Shown one piece after another: positions 1 to 9,061 of a stretch of 64,000 nt of DNA. Below the pieces are notes generated by a model, which saw only the letters and a list, made by a program, of their open reading frames with translations, was not told where the DNA came from and made no database searches. The translations under genes and the position numbers were made by a program. The DNA is taken from NCBI GenBank assembly GCA_963725895.1, contig CAVSAJ010000003.1, positions 1,438,944-1,502,943 of the forward strand, in the 5' to 3' direction. This DNA is from Bog-473 sp963725895. Lineage in GTDB: Bacteria; Actinomycetota; Acidimicrobiia; Acidimicrobiales; RAAP-2. Numbering within the stretch: position 1 is the first letter of the stretch; the number at the start of each line of letters is the position of its first letter.

Positions 1-87
1 AGCGACGCTCGGCTGCGCCAACCGCGCTTTCTCGGTCTACGCGACGACAAGCGCCCGGCCGACGTCGTCCGTGAGGAGCCCCAATGA
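1..87 (+). CDS. C-terminal end of an ATP-dependent DNA ligase (partial)
   Basis: Frame 1 is open from the window edge to a TGA at 85-87 and gives 28 residues. They contain RFLGLRDDK and a final DVVREE, which resembles the end of the OB domain of LigD-type ATP-dependent DNA ligases (an R-x-P-x-F-x-G-L-R-x-DK ending). The rest lies outside the window, so the assignment rests only on this short tail. Such ligases act in non-homologous end joining in actinobacteria. Confidence 0.5.
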   Translation, partial: SDARLRQPRFLGLRDDKRPADVVREEPQ

Positions 88-500
88 GCCACGGGATTGT
101 GTCGGTAGTACAGCTGGTTGGTTCGTACTCACTCATGACGGCGCTCCTCACACTCAGGTAGCCAGACTGTCAGCCGTTCATGTGAAACTCCTGTAGGCCC
201 GCTGCGCGACGGCTCCGAAGTCTCTCCGGCGATAATCGAGGGGCCGGAGACACATATCCCAGCTCGCCGGCAAACTAGGAGGCGCTTAGGAAAGCGATCT
301 CTCGAATTAACCTTCGCGAGAAAGGAGATCCGACGACGAGACAGATGCGATAGCCGATTCGCATGGCATGTTCGCACGACTGATCGCACCTTTAGGAGAC
401 GATTACGCACCTCTAATCGTGCTCAAAGGTTCGGTAAAACGGTTTTAGGCGAAGATCGCGGAGTCAAGATCGTCCGCGCTTCGCCGAAGAGAGGAAAGTA
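88..500. other. Intergenic stretch, no supported gene
   Basis: About 400 bases with lower GC than the flanks. The open frames on the minus strand have no ribosome binding site and no recognisable domain. No repeat or hairpin stands out. Confidence 0.5.
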
Positions 501-737
501 ATGGGCACCGCACTGTTGTTCGTCACTCTTGCATCTCTCGCGGTAGTCGTCTGGGCGGTCATTGACGTCTCCAGATGTCCCGCTGTGGCGTTGGCAGGGA
601 AATGGAAAGCACTTTGGATCACTGGCATGGTTGGTGCGTGGTTCTTGCTCGGAGCCATCGGAGCGATCGTGTCTGCCTTCTACTTGGCTGGACCTCGGAA
701 GCGACTGAACACGATTAATTATTCCGGCCGGCACTAG
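501..737 (+). CDS. Small membrane protein, PLDc_N-like
   Basis: A 78-residue protein with two hydrophobic segments (about residues 3-20 and 38-62) joined by a short basic loop containing KWKALW. The pattern W-x-V-I-D-V in helix 1, then K-x-x-W, then a second helix followed by a basic tail, is typical of the small 'phospholipase D nuclease N-terminal' (PLDc_N) membrane proteins common in actinobacteria. Their biochemical role is unknown despite the name. The start is supported by an AGGAAAG ribosome binding site just upstream of the ATG. It stands alone between intergenic DNA and repeat copy A. Confidence 0.65.
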   Translation: MGTALLFVTLASLAVVVWAVIDVSRCPAVALAGKWKALWITGMVGAWFLLGAIGAIVSAFYLAGPRKRLNTINYSGRH

Positions 738-846
738 AAGCCGCGTCCGAGGCGGGGAAGAGGAGACCGTCCTTGATGCGATCGACGCGGAGTGGAGCCA
801 TGGCGCTGCTGGAGAGTCCCATTTTGGTGAGACGTGTGAGCAGTTG

Positions 847-1000
847 ATAGTAGGGGGCTTTACCGCAGTGCCGGATTGGATGGGCCACCTGGAAACTGGG
901 TGGACGGAGCCGCACTTCAGGGGACCCAGCGGACCCAAACGGGCGAAAATAGCCGCCTTGCCAAGGTGAGGGTCGCGGGTTCGAATCCCGACTTCCGCTT
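847..1000 (+). repeat. tRNA-Gly-like dispersed repeat, copy A
   Basis: Degenerate head at 847-865 (a decayed AGTAGAGCGCTCTACT palindrome), then the family's middle block (GGAAACTGGGTGGACGGA at about 889-908), then a tail at 952-999 identical in type to the 3' half of tRNA-Gly(GCC): anticodon loop TTGCCAA, T-loop GGTTCGAATCC and a CTTCCGCT acceptor 3' strand. The 5' acceptor strand and D-arm are absent, so it is not a working tRNA gene. Copy A and copy E share the GGAGCCGCACTTC variant of the middle block. Confidence 0.8.
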
Positions 1001-1177
1001 AAATCTGTCCTCAGCTTTTTGTGCGGTGTGTGATCTGGGGTCACCCAGACAGTTCGTGACCCTGCACCGCAAGAGCACACCTGTGCCACGTCACTTGGCC
1101 CGAGCGATCCGCCCTTAACCCTGGCGCCGACGCGGCACCGACGACTGGCATCTGGCGACGTCGCCGCCCGGGGTGGG

Positions 1178-2845
1178 CTACCCGAGCTGCTTCCAGATCG
1201 CGTCGACGCGCCCCGGCAGTGCCGCGTCGACGCCGTCGGTCCCTGAGGGTGCGAGGTTCCGCTGCACGAGCTGTGTCGCGAGATCGCTCTCCCCGGACGA
1301 GGCTAGGAGCGCCGCCTCGTAGGCGAGGCCGAGGCGGTCGACTAGGCCGCGGAAGTGCCACTGCCCGAACTCGAGATCGCTCACGGCGCGCCAGGCTCCG
1401 TCGAGCGAACGGGCCGCGGTCCCGGCGATCTGGGCGCCGAGTTCGCCCGCTCCCGACGTAAGCGCGTCAAGGCGGTCGCGGACGACGTTCAAGATGGGCA
1501 GGCGGCGGCAGTCGTTGAGCATCTGCGCGACGAGCACGTTGTGCGCGCCCTCCCAGGACTCGTAGACGATGGCGTCGCGGTACAGGCGGGGGAGCACCGA
1601 GAAATCCTCGATCGCGCCGTTGCCGCCGAGCACTTCGATCGCAGAGTGGATCACGTCGGTCGCTTGCACGCTGACGAGGTACTTCGCGACGTTCACGCAG
1701 AAGCGGTGGAGCAAGACGTCGGCCTTGCTCGCCTGGCCGCCGTCAATCAGGTCCTCGAGCCGGGTGAGCTCGAAGCAGAGGTGGAGCGCTGCGGTCTGAC
1801 TCGTAGCCATATCGACTACGCGCTGCCGCACGGCCGGAAAGGCCTCGATCGGCTGGCCGAAGGCCTCGCGGTGGCGAGCGTAGGCGCGGGATTCGAGGAC
1901 GGCGCGGCGCATCATGCCGGCGTCGCCGAGAGCGGTCATCCATCGGCTCGTGTTCAGCACTATCCCGACGGCAGTCTTGAAGCCGTCGGCGACCGGTCCG
2001 ACGGGCCAGGCGAGAGCGCCGTCGAAATCGATCTCGCCGGACGCCAACCCGCGCGTGCCGAGCTTATCCTTGAGGCGGCGGAGCGAGAAGCCGTTCGGCT
2101 CGCCGTCGACAAGCCGCGGCACGACGAAGCCACCCAGCCCGCGGGTCCCTGCCGGGCCGCCCGGCACCCGTGCTGTCAGGAAGAATTGGCCGGCGTCGGC
2201 GACCGAGCAGAACCACTTCTCGCCGGTCACGCGCCACGTGAGGCCGTCACCTGTCGGCACGGCCTCGCACGCGTTCGCCCCGACGTCGCTCCCGCCCTGG
2301 ACCTCGGTCAGGAACTGCGAGCCGCGCTCGGCGGCGTCGTAGTCGGGATCGACGAGCGCCGGAAGGAACCGCTCGCGAACGTCGTCATCCGCCACGCGCC
2401 GGAGCGCTCGGGCGAGCCCGATCGTGCAAGTGGCGGGGCAGGCGTGGCCGGCCTCACCTTCAAGCGAAAGTAGGTAGAGGAGGACCGCCTGCTCGTACGC
2501 CCGGCCCGGCTTGTCCGAAAGCGCCACGAGGCCCGACCGCCAGACCGCCCGCCCCGCCTCGTGGTAGCTCGGATCAAACGACACCTCCTCGGTGCGGCGA
2601 CCCAACCCGTCCCAGCGGACGAGCTCGGGCAGGTGTGTCCGCTGCTCGTAGCGGCTCGCGGCCGGGCCGACCACGGCGACTACGTCGTTGGCGAACGCAC
2701 CGGCCGACGTGCGCAGCGCCTCGAGCCGGCCGTTGGTGAGGTGGCGGTCCAGGATCGCCTGCAGGCTGGTGTCGTCGGCGAAGGGGTCGGCGGGGAAGGC
2801 GCGCCGCCAGGCGTCGAGCGCGGCGCGCGCCGAAGCGGTCGTCAT
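1178..2845 (-). CDS. Acyl-CoA dehydrogenase, AidB-like
   Basis: A 555-residue flavoprotein of the acyl-CoA dehydrogenase superfamily, AidB/large-ACAD branch, expected to bind FAD and oxidise an acyl-CoA alpha,beta bond or act as an AidB-type stress protein. Visible features: a flavin-binding middle domain with LTEVQGGSDVG and TGEKWFCS, a C-terminal helical domain with RHREAFGQPI and EVLGGNGAIEDF, and the YESWEGAHNV stretch that carries the usual catalytic acid/base region. I chose the internal ATG (MTTASARAALDAW) because the longer frame upstream reads low-complexity basic sequence and nearly reaches repeat copy B. It is a single minus-strand gene between repeat copies A and B. Substrate unknown. 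Confidence 0.85.
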   Translation of the reverse strand: MTTASARAALDAWRRAFPADPFADDTSLQAILDRHLTNGRLEALRTSAGAFANDVVAVVGPAASRYEQRTHLPELVRWDGLGRRTEEVSFDPSYHEAGRAVWRSGLVALSDKPGRAYEQAVLLYLLSLEGEAGHACPATCTIGLARALRRVADDDVRERFLPALVDPDYDAAERGSQFLTEVQGGSDVGANACEAVPTGDGLTWRVTGEKWFCSVADAGQFFLTARVPGGPAGTRGLGGFVVPRLVDGEPNGFSLRRLKDKLGTRGLASGEIDFDGALAWPVGPVADGFKTAVGIVLNTSRWMTALGDAGMMRRAVLESRAYARHREAFGQPIEAFPAVRQRVVDMATSQTAALHLCFELTRLEDLIDGGQASKADVLLHRFCVNVAKYLVSVQATDVIHSAIEVLGGNGAIEDFSVLPRLYRDAIVYESWEGAHNVLVAQMLNDCRRLPILNVVRDRLDALTSGAGELGAQIAGTAARSLDGAWRAVSDLEFGQWHFRGLVDRLGLAYEAALLASSGESDLATQLVQRNLAPSGTDGVDAALPGRVDAIWKQLG

Positions 2846-3051
2846 GGAGCAAGTCTCGCGCCGGCCCGGCCGTGTAGGAAGTCGACGTTGGCAGCGTCTC
2901 AGCGAGCGGCGCGCTGCCGGCGAAGCGGGAGCGGTCGTCATGCCACTCGACCGCCGCGTTGCCGAAGTCCGGGGCGGGACAGGAATGCCTCCACTTCTGC
3001 GCCGCCCGCAAGCCATGGTGGCTACGGGCCAAGTGGAGACCAACCGCATTG

Positions 3052-3240
3052 CCTGTAGTAGAGCGCTCTACTACAGGGGCGGAATCGCTGGACGAGGTGG
3101 AAACTGGTGGACGGAACGGCACGACAGGGACTTGGGGCCCACCAGTGAGACGAAAAACACCACCCTGCCAAGGTGAGCGTCGCGGGTTCGAATCCCGTCC
3201 TCCGCTCCATCATTGCAGGTCAGAGGCGGTGTTTCAACCC
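3052..3240 (+). repeat. tRNA-Gly-like dispersed repeat, copy B
   Basis: One of the two best-preserved copies. It opens with a perfect 26-bp palindrome (3052-3077, core GTAGTAGAGCGCTCTACTAC), continues through the block GGTGGAAACTGGTGGACGGA and GCACGACAGGGA, and ends with a tRNA-Gly(GCC)-like 3' half at 3159-3209 that includes an encoded CCA. A short downstream extension (GCAGGTCA, about 10 nt, then TTTCAACCC) is shared with copies C and D. The 5' acceptor strand and a normal D-arm are missing. Confidence 0.85.
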
Positions 3241-3354
3241 TCGAATCGTCGGGCGCCTCCGCCGACTTCACGAATCCAGCCAGTCGGCGACTGAAGCTGT
3301 GTGGCGGGTGTCAGAGGGTGGCCTCGAGCTGGGACGTCTCTTGGACGCTCTGGC

Positions 3355-3750
3355 TCAGGCTGACCGGTATTGCTTCAGTGCGTCACTGAGTTGACGGCGG
3401 GACTCGATGTCCAATTTACGAAACACCTTACGCAGGTGATAGTCAACTGTTGCCGAACTGATAAACAGTTGCGCGGCGATTTCCAAGTTCGTGAGCCTGT
3501 TTGCGGCGAGTTGCGCGACCGGATGTTCCTGAGGGGTCAGTTCAAGTCTCTTGCGAGGGGAACGCTTGCCGGTTCGCTCTCCGGTGGCGAGGAGCTCGGT
3601 TTCGGCCCTCGTGGAATAGTTCGTCGATCCCATGGCAGCGAAAAACTCGTAGGCCGAACGCAGCTGCCAAGAAGACGACGGCGAAATGAGCGCCTCGGCC
3701 GGAAGCCCCTGGTCAAACCGATGATCGCGTCGTTGGACTTTTCAGGGTGC
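3355..3750 (-). pseudogene. Remnant of a LuxR-family (LAL-type) transcription regulator
   Basis: Only the C-terminal end remains. The minus-strand frame opens after a TGA near 3750 and reads helical sequence containing QLRSAYEFFAAMG, then a LuxR-type helix-turn-helix (LTPQE, LTNLEIAAQLF, SSATVDYHLRKVFRKL). The arrangement (tetratricopeptide-like helix, ELLATGE linker, HTH) is that of the large ATP-binding LuxR (LAL) regulators, normally about 900 residues, so the ATPase and most of the protein are gone. An ATG at 3633 could still yield a 92-residue HTH-only protein. The HTH matches LAL proteins better than DosR. Confidence 0.65.
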
Positions 3751-4248
3751 GGTTCTCAGCGCAAATGGAGAGTTGCGAACGGACTGGCGAATGAAACGAA
3801 GAATCCGGATGTGACGCTGGGTGTCGGCTTGAAGGATGCCAATCATGAAGGCGTCGAACTCACCTCCAACCCGCCGCACCTTGCGCGCAAGGCGCTTTAA
3901 CTCGGCGCGATCCTTGCGCTCGATTGCGATGAAGCGGTCGGTCGCTTCAAGCAACGACTGATCCCGATGACGCACGTCGAGGAGAGGAACACGCGTACCC
4001 TGTCTGTCAAAGGTGGCATCAGCACGCACCGCATTTGCCAAGTCAGAGAGCACTCGGTGGTGCCTCTTCTCGTCATCGAGAACCATGCAAATGAGGTATC
4101 GCACCGCTTCGGAGGATGTGTTCTCGGCGAACGCCTCATACGCCGATATGACGTCGCTCTCTTCGCTCTGGTGGGCCAATAGAGCGTCGTAAAGTTCCTG
4201 CTGCCCGATACTTGCACCTGCGAGATGTCCATCAGATAAGGCAATCAC
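3742..4248 (-). CDS. Ferritin-like (rubrerythrin-type) four-helix protein
   Basis: A 168-residue, almost wholly helical protein. Carboxylate and histidine motifs fit a ferritin-like diiron fold: EESDVISAYEAF in helix 1, LDDEKRHHRVL in helix 2, then a final helix with DTQRHIRIL. A role in iron or peroxide handling is inferred from the fold only. The start is a GTG (4246-4248) preceded at 7 nt by a strong AAAGGAGG; the longer open frame upstream would overlap the EAL remnant. A perfect GGGAC-N4-GTCCC palindrome lies 70 bp upstream (4318-4331), suggesting DosR-type control. Confidence 0.7.
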   Translation of the reverse strand: MIALSDGHLAGASIGQQELYDALLAHQSEESDVISAYEAFAENTSSEAVRYLICMVLDDEKRHHRVLSDLANAVRADATFDRQGTRVPLLDVRHRDQSLLEATDRFIAIERKDRAELKRLARKVRRVGGEFDAFMIGILQADTQRHIRILRFIRQSVRNSPFALRTAP

Positions 4249-4317
4249 GACTTGCCTCCTTTGTTGGATCGGAACCTCTCGCTTATAACTTTGCAGGATC
4301 CTGAGGTACACATCATA

Positions 4318-4331
4318 GGGACAAAGGTCCC
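4318..4331. promoter_or_regulatory. DosR-like box (GGGACAAAGGTCCC)
   Basis: Perfect GGGAC-N4-GTCCC palindrome, 70 bp upstream of the GTG start of the minus-strand ferritin-like gene. It matches the core of the mycobacterial DosR/DevR consensus (GGGACTWWAGTCCC). Confidence 0.55.
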
Positions 4332-4429
4332 AATCGATCATGAGGTTGTGCTCCCAAGACATCGAGGGCGCCGCAGGAGCGTTGTGCGCGATGACAATCG
4401 GAGGGGTCTTCGAGCGACTTGTTTGAAAC

Positions 4430-5006
4430 GTGGGGGCCTGCCACCAGGCGCAAAGGTGGAAGGCCACCGATCCTGCCCGAGCCTTCTCCATTGCAGCCAA
4501 CCTGTCAGCACCCGAGATGTTCTTCGCGAACCTCATCGCCCGAGTGGCTGGAGGGCTAGAGGAATCGGGTTTGCCAGGCAAGCTCCTCGTGCTCGAGATC
4601 ACTGAGCGGATCATGATGGCCGACAGAGAGCAGGCAACGCGACAACTCGGCGAGCTGCGAAAGCTCGGGGTGCGGATCGCGATCGACGACTTCGGCACGG
4701 GGTATTCCTCGCTCGCCTACGTGCGCGACCTTCCGGTCGACATCCTGAAAATCGACAGGAGCTTCATCACGCCGCTCGGAGTGGACCACCAAGCCCTGGC
4801 CTTGGTTCGTGCCATTGACAGGATCGCCAACGCTCTTGACCTCGATGTCATCGTTGAAGTCGCGGAAACCGTCGCACAGATTGAACTCCTCGACGAACTC
4901 GGCTGCCAGGTCGTCCTGGGGCTTTTACTATGGCCGGCCCGTGAGCGCCGAGGAGCTTCGCAGTCGGCTCATCCGGTCCCGTGCCGGATCTATTGCTGCG
5001 TCTTAG
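4430..5006 (+). pseudogene. Broken EAL-domain (c-di-GMP phosphodiesterase) gene
   Basis: The sequence reads as the second half of an EAL domain: AANLSAPEMF, LVLEITER, IDDFGTGYSSLAY, LPVDILKIDRSFI. The usual start and N-terminal sensor or GGDEF parts are missing. The late EAL motif (normally V-A-E-G-V-E-T) reads VEVAETV, and near 4920 the frame shifts: GCQVVLG continues in another frame as GFYYGRPVSAEEL, ending at 5006. A truncated start, lost motif and frameshift together mark a pseudogene. No working c-di-GMP hydrolase is expected. Confidence 0.75.
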
Positions 5007-5147
5007 TCAGGAGCAGACGCTTCGCCTCAGAGGTGCTCCTCCATATAGATCTGTTCGGGGGGGTGCACAGGTACGGCTTGCTCGGGCTCCAACACGTCTG
5101 GTCAGGCCACGGCGGACCGTCCAGACCCCAGGGCGGACCCGACTTTT

Positions 5148-5161
5148 GGGACCAAGGTCCC
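5148..5161. promoter_or_regulatory. DosR-like box (GGGACCAAGGTCCC)
   Basis: Perfect 14-bp palindrome 75 bp upstream of the amidohydrolase ATG, a usual distance for a DosR-type activator site. A weaker match (GCGACCTTGAACGC) starts 24 bp downstream. Confidence 0.6.
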
Positions 5162-5235
5162 CTGGGCAACGGCGACCTTGAACGCCATAGTGGTCGATGC
5201 AACATCGATGTCAAAGTCAAAAGGAGACCCTGGCG

Positions 5236-6450
5236 ATGGAATACAGGCGCTACAGCCCGGAAATGTCGTTCACCGACTTCGGTCACCCGGTGTTCGACTG
5301 CGACTTCCACTTTTACGAAGGGGTGGATGCCTTCACTCGCTACCTTCCCATCCAGTACAAGGGGATATTGCGCCTGGCCAATATCGACGGCCGCACCAAG
5401 ATGATGATCCGGGGTCGAGTGTCGGATTACATCCCGAACCCGACCTTCGGGGTCGTGGCCGAACCCGGCTCTGCCGCTGAGTACTTCTCAGGTCACAACA
5501 CCGAGGGCAAGAGCTTCCGTGAGATAGTGCGGCCGATGCGCGCTATCCCCGAGTTCACCGATCGCGATGCCCGCTTGGCCTTGATGGACCGAATGCATAT
5601 CCAAGCCATCGTCAACTTCCCGACCCTCGCGTCCCTGATCGAGGTCAACTTCATGGACGACCCGATCGGCACTCAGGCGCTCGTCCACGCCTTCAATCAG
5701 TGGATGTACGACGAGTGGGGATTCGATTACGGCGGCCGGATCTTCTCCACTCCCGTGATGAACCTGGCTACGGCTGAAGGTGCGGTGAAGGAGCTCGAGT
5801 GGGCGCTCGAACGGGGGGCGAAGACCGTGCTGGTGCGGCCCGCCCCGGTCGCCGGGTTCCGGGGACCAAGGTCACCCTTCCTCCCCGACAACAACCCATT
5901 CTGGGAGCGTATCCAGGAGGCAGGCATCCCGGTCATGCTGCACGCGTCCGACTCTGGCTACACGCAGCACGCCAATGAGTGGAATGGGTCGGACCAGGAA
6001 ATGCGTCCTTTTGAGCAGAACGCATTCTCGGCCATTTCGCAGTCGCACCGGCCGATCATGGACACGGTTTTCTCGGCGATCATCCATGGCATGGTGACCA
6101 GGTTCCCCGGCGTCAGGCTGGGTCTGATCGAGAACGGGTCGACGTGGATGACCCGGGTCATAGAGGATCTCACCAACGGGTACGGGAAGCTTCCGCACCT
6201 GTTCGCTGAGCATCCGCTCGAAGCTCTCAAGCGCGCTTTCTACGTCGCCCCGTTCTGGGAGGACCCGCTCGAGCCCTTGATCGATGCCATTGGGCTCGAC
6301 CATGTTCTGTTCAACTCCGATTGGCCCCATCCCGAGGGTCTCGCCGACCCGGTCGAGTATTCGCTCTACGCCAAGGATGTGGCCGGCCTGTCGGAAGCGG
6401 ACGTGGCCAAGATCATGGGCGCCAACATGTTCGAGTTAATGGGCGTCTGA
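5236..6450 (+). CDS. Amidohydrolase-2 family metal-dependent hydrolase
   Basis: A 404-residue protein of the amidohydrolase_2 (ACMSD/2-pyrone-dicarboxylate-lactonase-like) TIM-barrel family. Metal-site motifs visible: FDCDFHFYEG near the N-terminus (D-x-D/H-x-H form), VMLHASDSGY mid-protein, RLGLIENGS, and FNSDWPHPEG near the C-terminus with the conserved Asp and His. Members hydrolyse or decarboxylate aromatic or cyclic acids; the substrate here is not predictable. The start at MEYRRYS follows AAGGAG by about 9 nt and is preferred to the upstream in-frame ATG. It is monocistronic, with a perfect DosR-like box 75 bp upstream. Confidence 0.8.
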   Translation: MEYRRYSPEMSFTDFGHPVFDCDFHFYEGVDAFTRYLPIQYKGILRLANIDGRTKMMIRGRVSDYIPNPTFGVVAEPGSAAEYFSGHNTEGKSFREIVRPMRAIPEFTDRDARLALMDRMHIQAIVNFPTLASLIEVNFMDDPIGTQALVHAFNQWMYDEWGFDYGGRIFSTPVMNLATAEGAVKELEWALERGAKTVLVRPAPVAGFRGPRSPFLPDNNPFWERIQEAGIPVMLHASDSGYTQHANEWNGSDQEMRPFEQNAFSAISQSHRPIMDTVFSAIIHGMVTRFPGVRLGLIENGSTWMTRVIEDLTNGYGKLPHLFAEHPLEALKRAFYVAPFWEDPLEPLIDAIGLDHVLFNSDWPHPEGLADPVEYSLYAKDVAGLSEADVAKIMGANMFELMGV

Positions 6451-6683
6451 TCTCACCGACCGCCCTCGTCCTCGCGGAATGGGGCAGAGCCGTCAGGTGA
6501 AAGTTCCGCGGCCTACATAGGCCCGCGGTCGAGTTCGCATGAAAAGGCCAAGTCGACCTTGCTCACGTCGACAGGATGATGCGGCGCACTCGGCGGTGCG
6601 AACCGTCAATCAAGTGGATCAGAGTCCGGGCAGCGTACGGCGTGAACCTGAAGAAACGATGACAACGGCCGAGCCCAAGCCCG

Positions 6684-7407
6684 GTGATTGAACCACCTAG
6701 CCTTGAAGGCTATGTCACATGTCGGTTCGCCGGAACAGTGAGAGTTTTGGTGGCAGAGGACGATCCGGCGCTGCGGTCCGTCCTCGAGCGCGGCCTGAGG
6801 GAGAACGGCTACGTCGTCGACGCCGTCGCTGACGGCGCCGCTGCGCTTCGCCACCTTCGCGCCTACGACTACGACGTCGCGGTGCTCGACTGGCGCATGC
6901 CGGAGCGCACGGGCATCGAGGTCGTCGCTCGAGGCGAGGAACCGCGGCGATCGCACGCCGATCCTCATGTTGACTGCCCGGGACGCTCCGTCGGACCGCG
7001 TCGCAGGCCTCAACGGAGGCGCTGACGACTATCTGGTCAAGCCGTTCGACTTCAACGAGCTGGTTGCCCGCGTCCATGCCCTGCAACGCCGCCCCGCGCT
7101 CGCCGCGGGACCGGTGCTGGAGTGCGGTGACCTCCGCTTCGATCCGGCCACCCGAGAGGTCACCGTGTCCGGGGACCCGGTGGCTCTGACGGCGATCGAG
7201 ACCTCACTCGTCGAGCTCCTGCTTCGCCGGTCCCCGAGCGTCCTGACACGGCGCATGATCGCCACCCAGGTCTGGGACGACGAGGCCGACGCCGTCGGAT
7301 CCAACACCATTGACGTCCATGTCGGCCGGGTGCGTGCCAAGTTGGGCGGGAGCAGGGCGCGCATCGAGACCGTGCGGGGCACGGGGTACCGGATGGTCGA
7401 GACGTGA
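6684..7407 (+). CDS. OmpR-family response regulator (one frameshift)
   Basis: Receiver domain plus winged-helix DNA-binding domain. The first part shows VLVAEDDPALR, the phosphoacceptor Asp in VAVLDWRMPE, then the frame shifts at about 6910-6930. The second part resumes at PILMLTARD, K in DDYLVKPFDF, and an OmpR wing with SNTIDVHVGRVRAKL and VRGTGYRM. Joined, the domains are complete (about 235 residues), so a single-base indel separates them. The stop overlaps the GTG of the following histidine kinase, so the two form a two-component pair. The adjacent electron-transfer genes are the likely targets (inference). Confidence 0.8.
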
Positions 7408-8703
7408 GGACGAGCCAGAGGCACCGACGCCATGCGCTGCGCGTCGCCGCCGTCGCCACACTGATCGTGATGGTGTTCTACGTCGTCGCCGCCATCGTCT
7501 TGAACCTGATCGTCACCAACCACCTGATCAGCACGACCGACAATCGCCTTGCCGACCGGCTCGAGGACACCAAGCAACAGACGCTGGCGCTCCATCGATC
7601 GAGCGCGCCTGACGAGGACACGGACCTCGACGATGCGCCGGTGTTCCTGTGGTCGATCGCGCCCTCCGGCACCGCGACCGCCTTGACGTCGACGGCGCCA
7701 CCTCTGCCTGCCCATCGCTGGGGTCCGGACCCGGTCACTCTCGACATCGGCAGCTCGGCCTTCCGCTTCGACACGTTGCGGACGCACGATGCCCTGCTGG
7801 TGGCCGCTCAGAGCACGGCCGCGACGTCGAACGTCCAGTCGACGCTGCTGGTGGCGGAGCTCGTCTTCGGCGTGATCCTGGCCGTCGCCGTGTTCGCCGG
7901 TGCGACGGTGGTGGGCCTGCGGGCTTCCGCACCGTCGGAGCTCGTCCGTCGCCGGCAGGCCGAATTCACCGCCGATGCCTCGCACGAGCTGCGCACCCCA
8001 ATCTCGGTCATCGAGGCCGAGGTTGGGCTGGCACTCGACCGGCCGCGCGATCCGGCCGCCTACCGGGAGGTGCTCGAACGGGTGGGCCAGGAGAGCACCC
8101 GGCTGCGCCGGATCGTCGAAGACCTGCTCTGGCTGGCCAGGGCAGACAGTGAGCAGGCACGCCCGGGCGATCGCGACCTCGCCGACGTCGGCGAGGTGGT
8201 CGAGAGGTGTGTGGAGCGTTTCGGTGCCCTGGCCGCGACGCAGCGGGGTGGACCTCTCTATGGCAGCGGGTCGGCGACGGCCCGTTCACGCGTGCAGGCG
8301 CAGCCGGACCTCATCGACCGCTTGGCGGGGGTCCTCATCGACAACGCCTGCAAGTTCGCGGGTGAAGAGGGCCGGGTCGAGGTCAGCGTCCGCGACTGGG
8401 GCACCCGGGTGGATCTACGCGTCGACGACTCGGGTCCTGGGATCCCCGAAGATCAGCGGGACGCCGTGTTCGACCGGTTCCATCGGGCCACCGACGAGGT
8501 GGCCGGCACCGGACTCGGACTCGCCATCGCCGACTGCCGTCGTTCGCTCCACCCAGGGCCAGTGGACGATCGGGGTCGCCGACCTGGGAGGCGCTCGTTT
8601 GGAGATCTCGTGGCGAAAAGTTCCGGCACGCAAGGAGAAGCCCAACGCGGCCGGCGAAACTCTTAGCGAAGTCCTTAGCCTGAGCCCTTACCTCTTCATG
8701 TAG
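7404..8703 (+). CDS. Membrane sensor histidine kinase (frameshifted near the end)
   Basis: N-terminal membrane helix at about residues 12-38, a short extracytoplasmic loop, a second helix at about 150-172, then a HisKA domain with the phosphorylated His in FTADASHELRTPIS, and an HATPase_c domain with N-box IDNACKFA, G1 VDDSGPGIP and G2 GTGLGLAIAD. After GLAIAD (about 8530) the frame shifts; the alternative frame supplies a normal kinase ending (VVRSTQGQW, ISWRK) to 8703. No large linker domain, so the signal is probably sensed by the loop or membrane. It starts with GTG overlapping the regulator stop. Confidence 0.8.
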
Positions 8704-8733
8704 GCGTCAGGGTGCGTCCGTACCCTGCTCGAC

Positions 8734-9061
8734 ATGGCACCACTCCGGCAGGCCAGCCCGGCGCAGCGCCGCCATGCAGCATCCCTGCGTCGCGACGGCG
8801 CGCTGAACCGACTGTCCAGCATCACGGCGAGCCATCGCCGTCGCCACCATCGCCGCAGTCGGGGCGCTCGGCGTCTACGTCGCCAAGGCCCTGCCGGGAC
8901 ACCATGCCGGCGCCAGCGCCGGGACGACCACCGCCACCGCGCCCTCGGGCAACAGCGGCCAGGGCACCGGCGTCTCGGGCTCCTCGAACTCACTCAATCC
9001 GCCGTCGACCCCGCCACAGGCGGCCTCGGCGCCCCCGCCGGTCACCAGCGGATCGAGTTGA
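8734..9061 (+). CDS. Small single-pass membrane protein with Ser/Thr/Pro tail (frameshifted)
   Basis: A basic N-terminus (MAPLRQASPAQRR) is followed, after a frameshift near 8828, by RAIAVATIAAVGALGVYVAK, a membrane anchor, and a low-complexity Thr/Ser/Gly/Pro-rich outer tail ending at 9061. No FMN-binding motif is visible. The stop overlaps the apbE start, so it belongs to the same transcript. It may anchor or be a substrate of the flavin-transfer system that follows. I do not recognise a named family. Confidence 0.5.

Noticed and set aside
952..999. Repeat tails as functional tRNA-Gly genes
   Set aside because: Anticodon loop, T-arm and 3' acceptor strand are present, but no copy has a D-arm together with a matching 5' acceptor strand at the right distance.
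1355..2473. Plus-strand 372-codon frame opposite the acyl-CoA dehydrogenase
   Set aside because: Antisense shadow; no ribosome site and no family, while the minus-strand frame has clear ACAD motifs.
3022..3271. Minus-strand frames with 'GFEPATLTLA' or 'DGIRTRDPHLG' peptides over the repeat tails
   Set aside because: These are the well-known spurious translations of tRNA 3' halves and appear at every repeat copy.
3355..3633. LuxR fragment as the missing DosR regulator
   Set aside because: Its HTH and preceding helix match large LAL-type regulators; there is no receiver domain and the gene is truncated.
5862..5875. GGGACCAAGGTCAC as a DosR-like box
   Set aside because: Inside the amidohydrolase coding region and with a broken second half-site.
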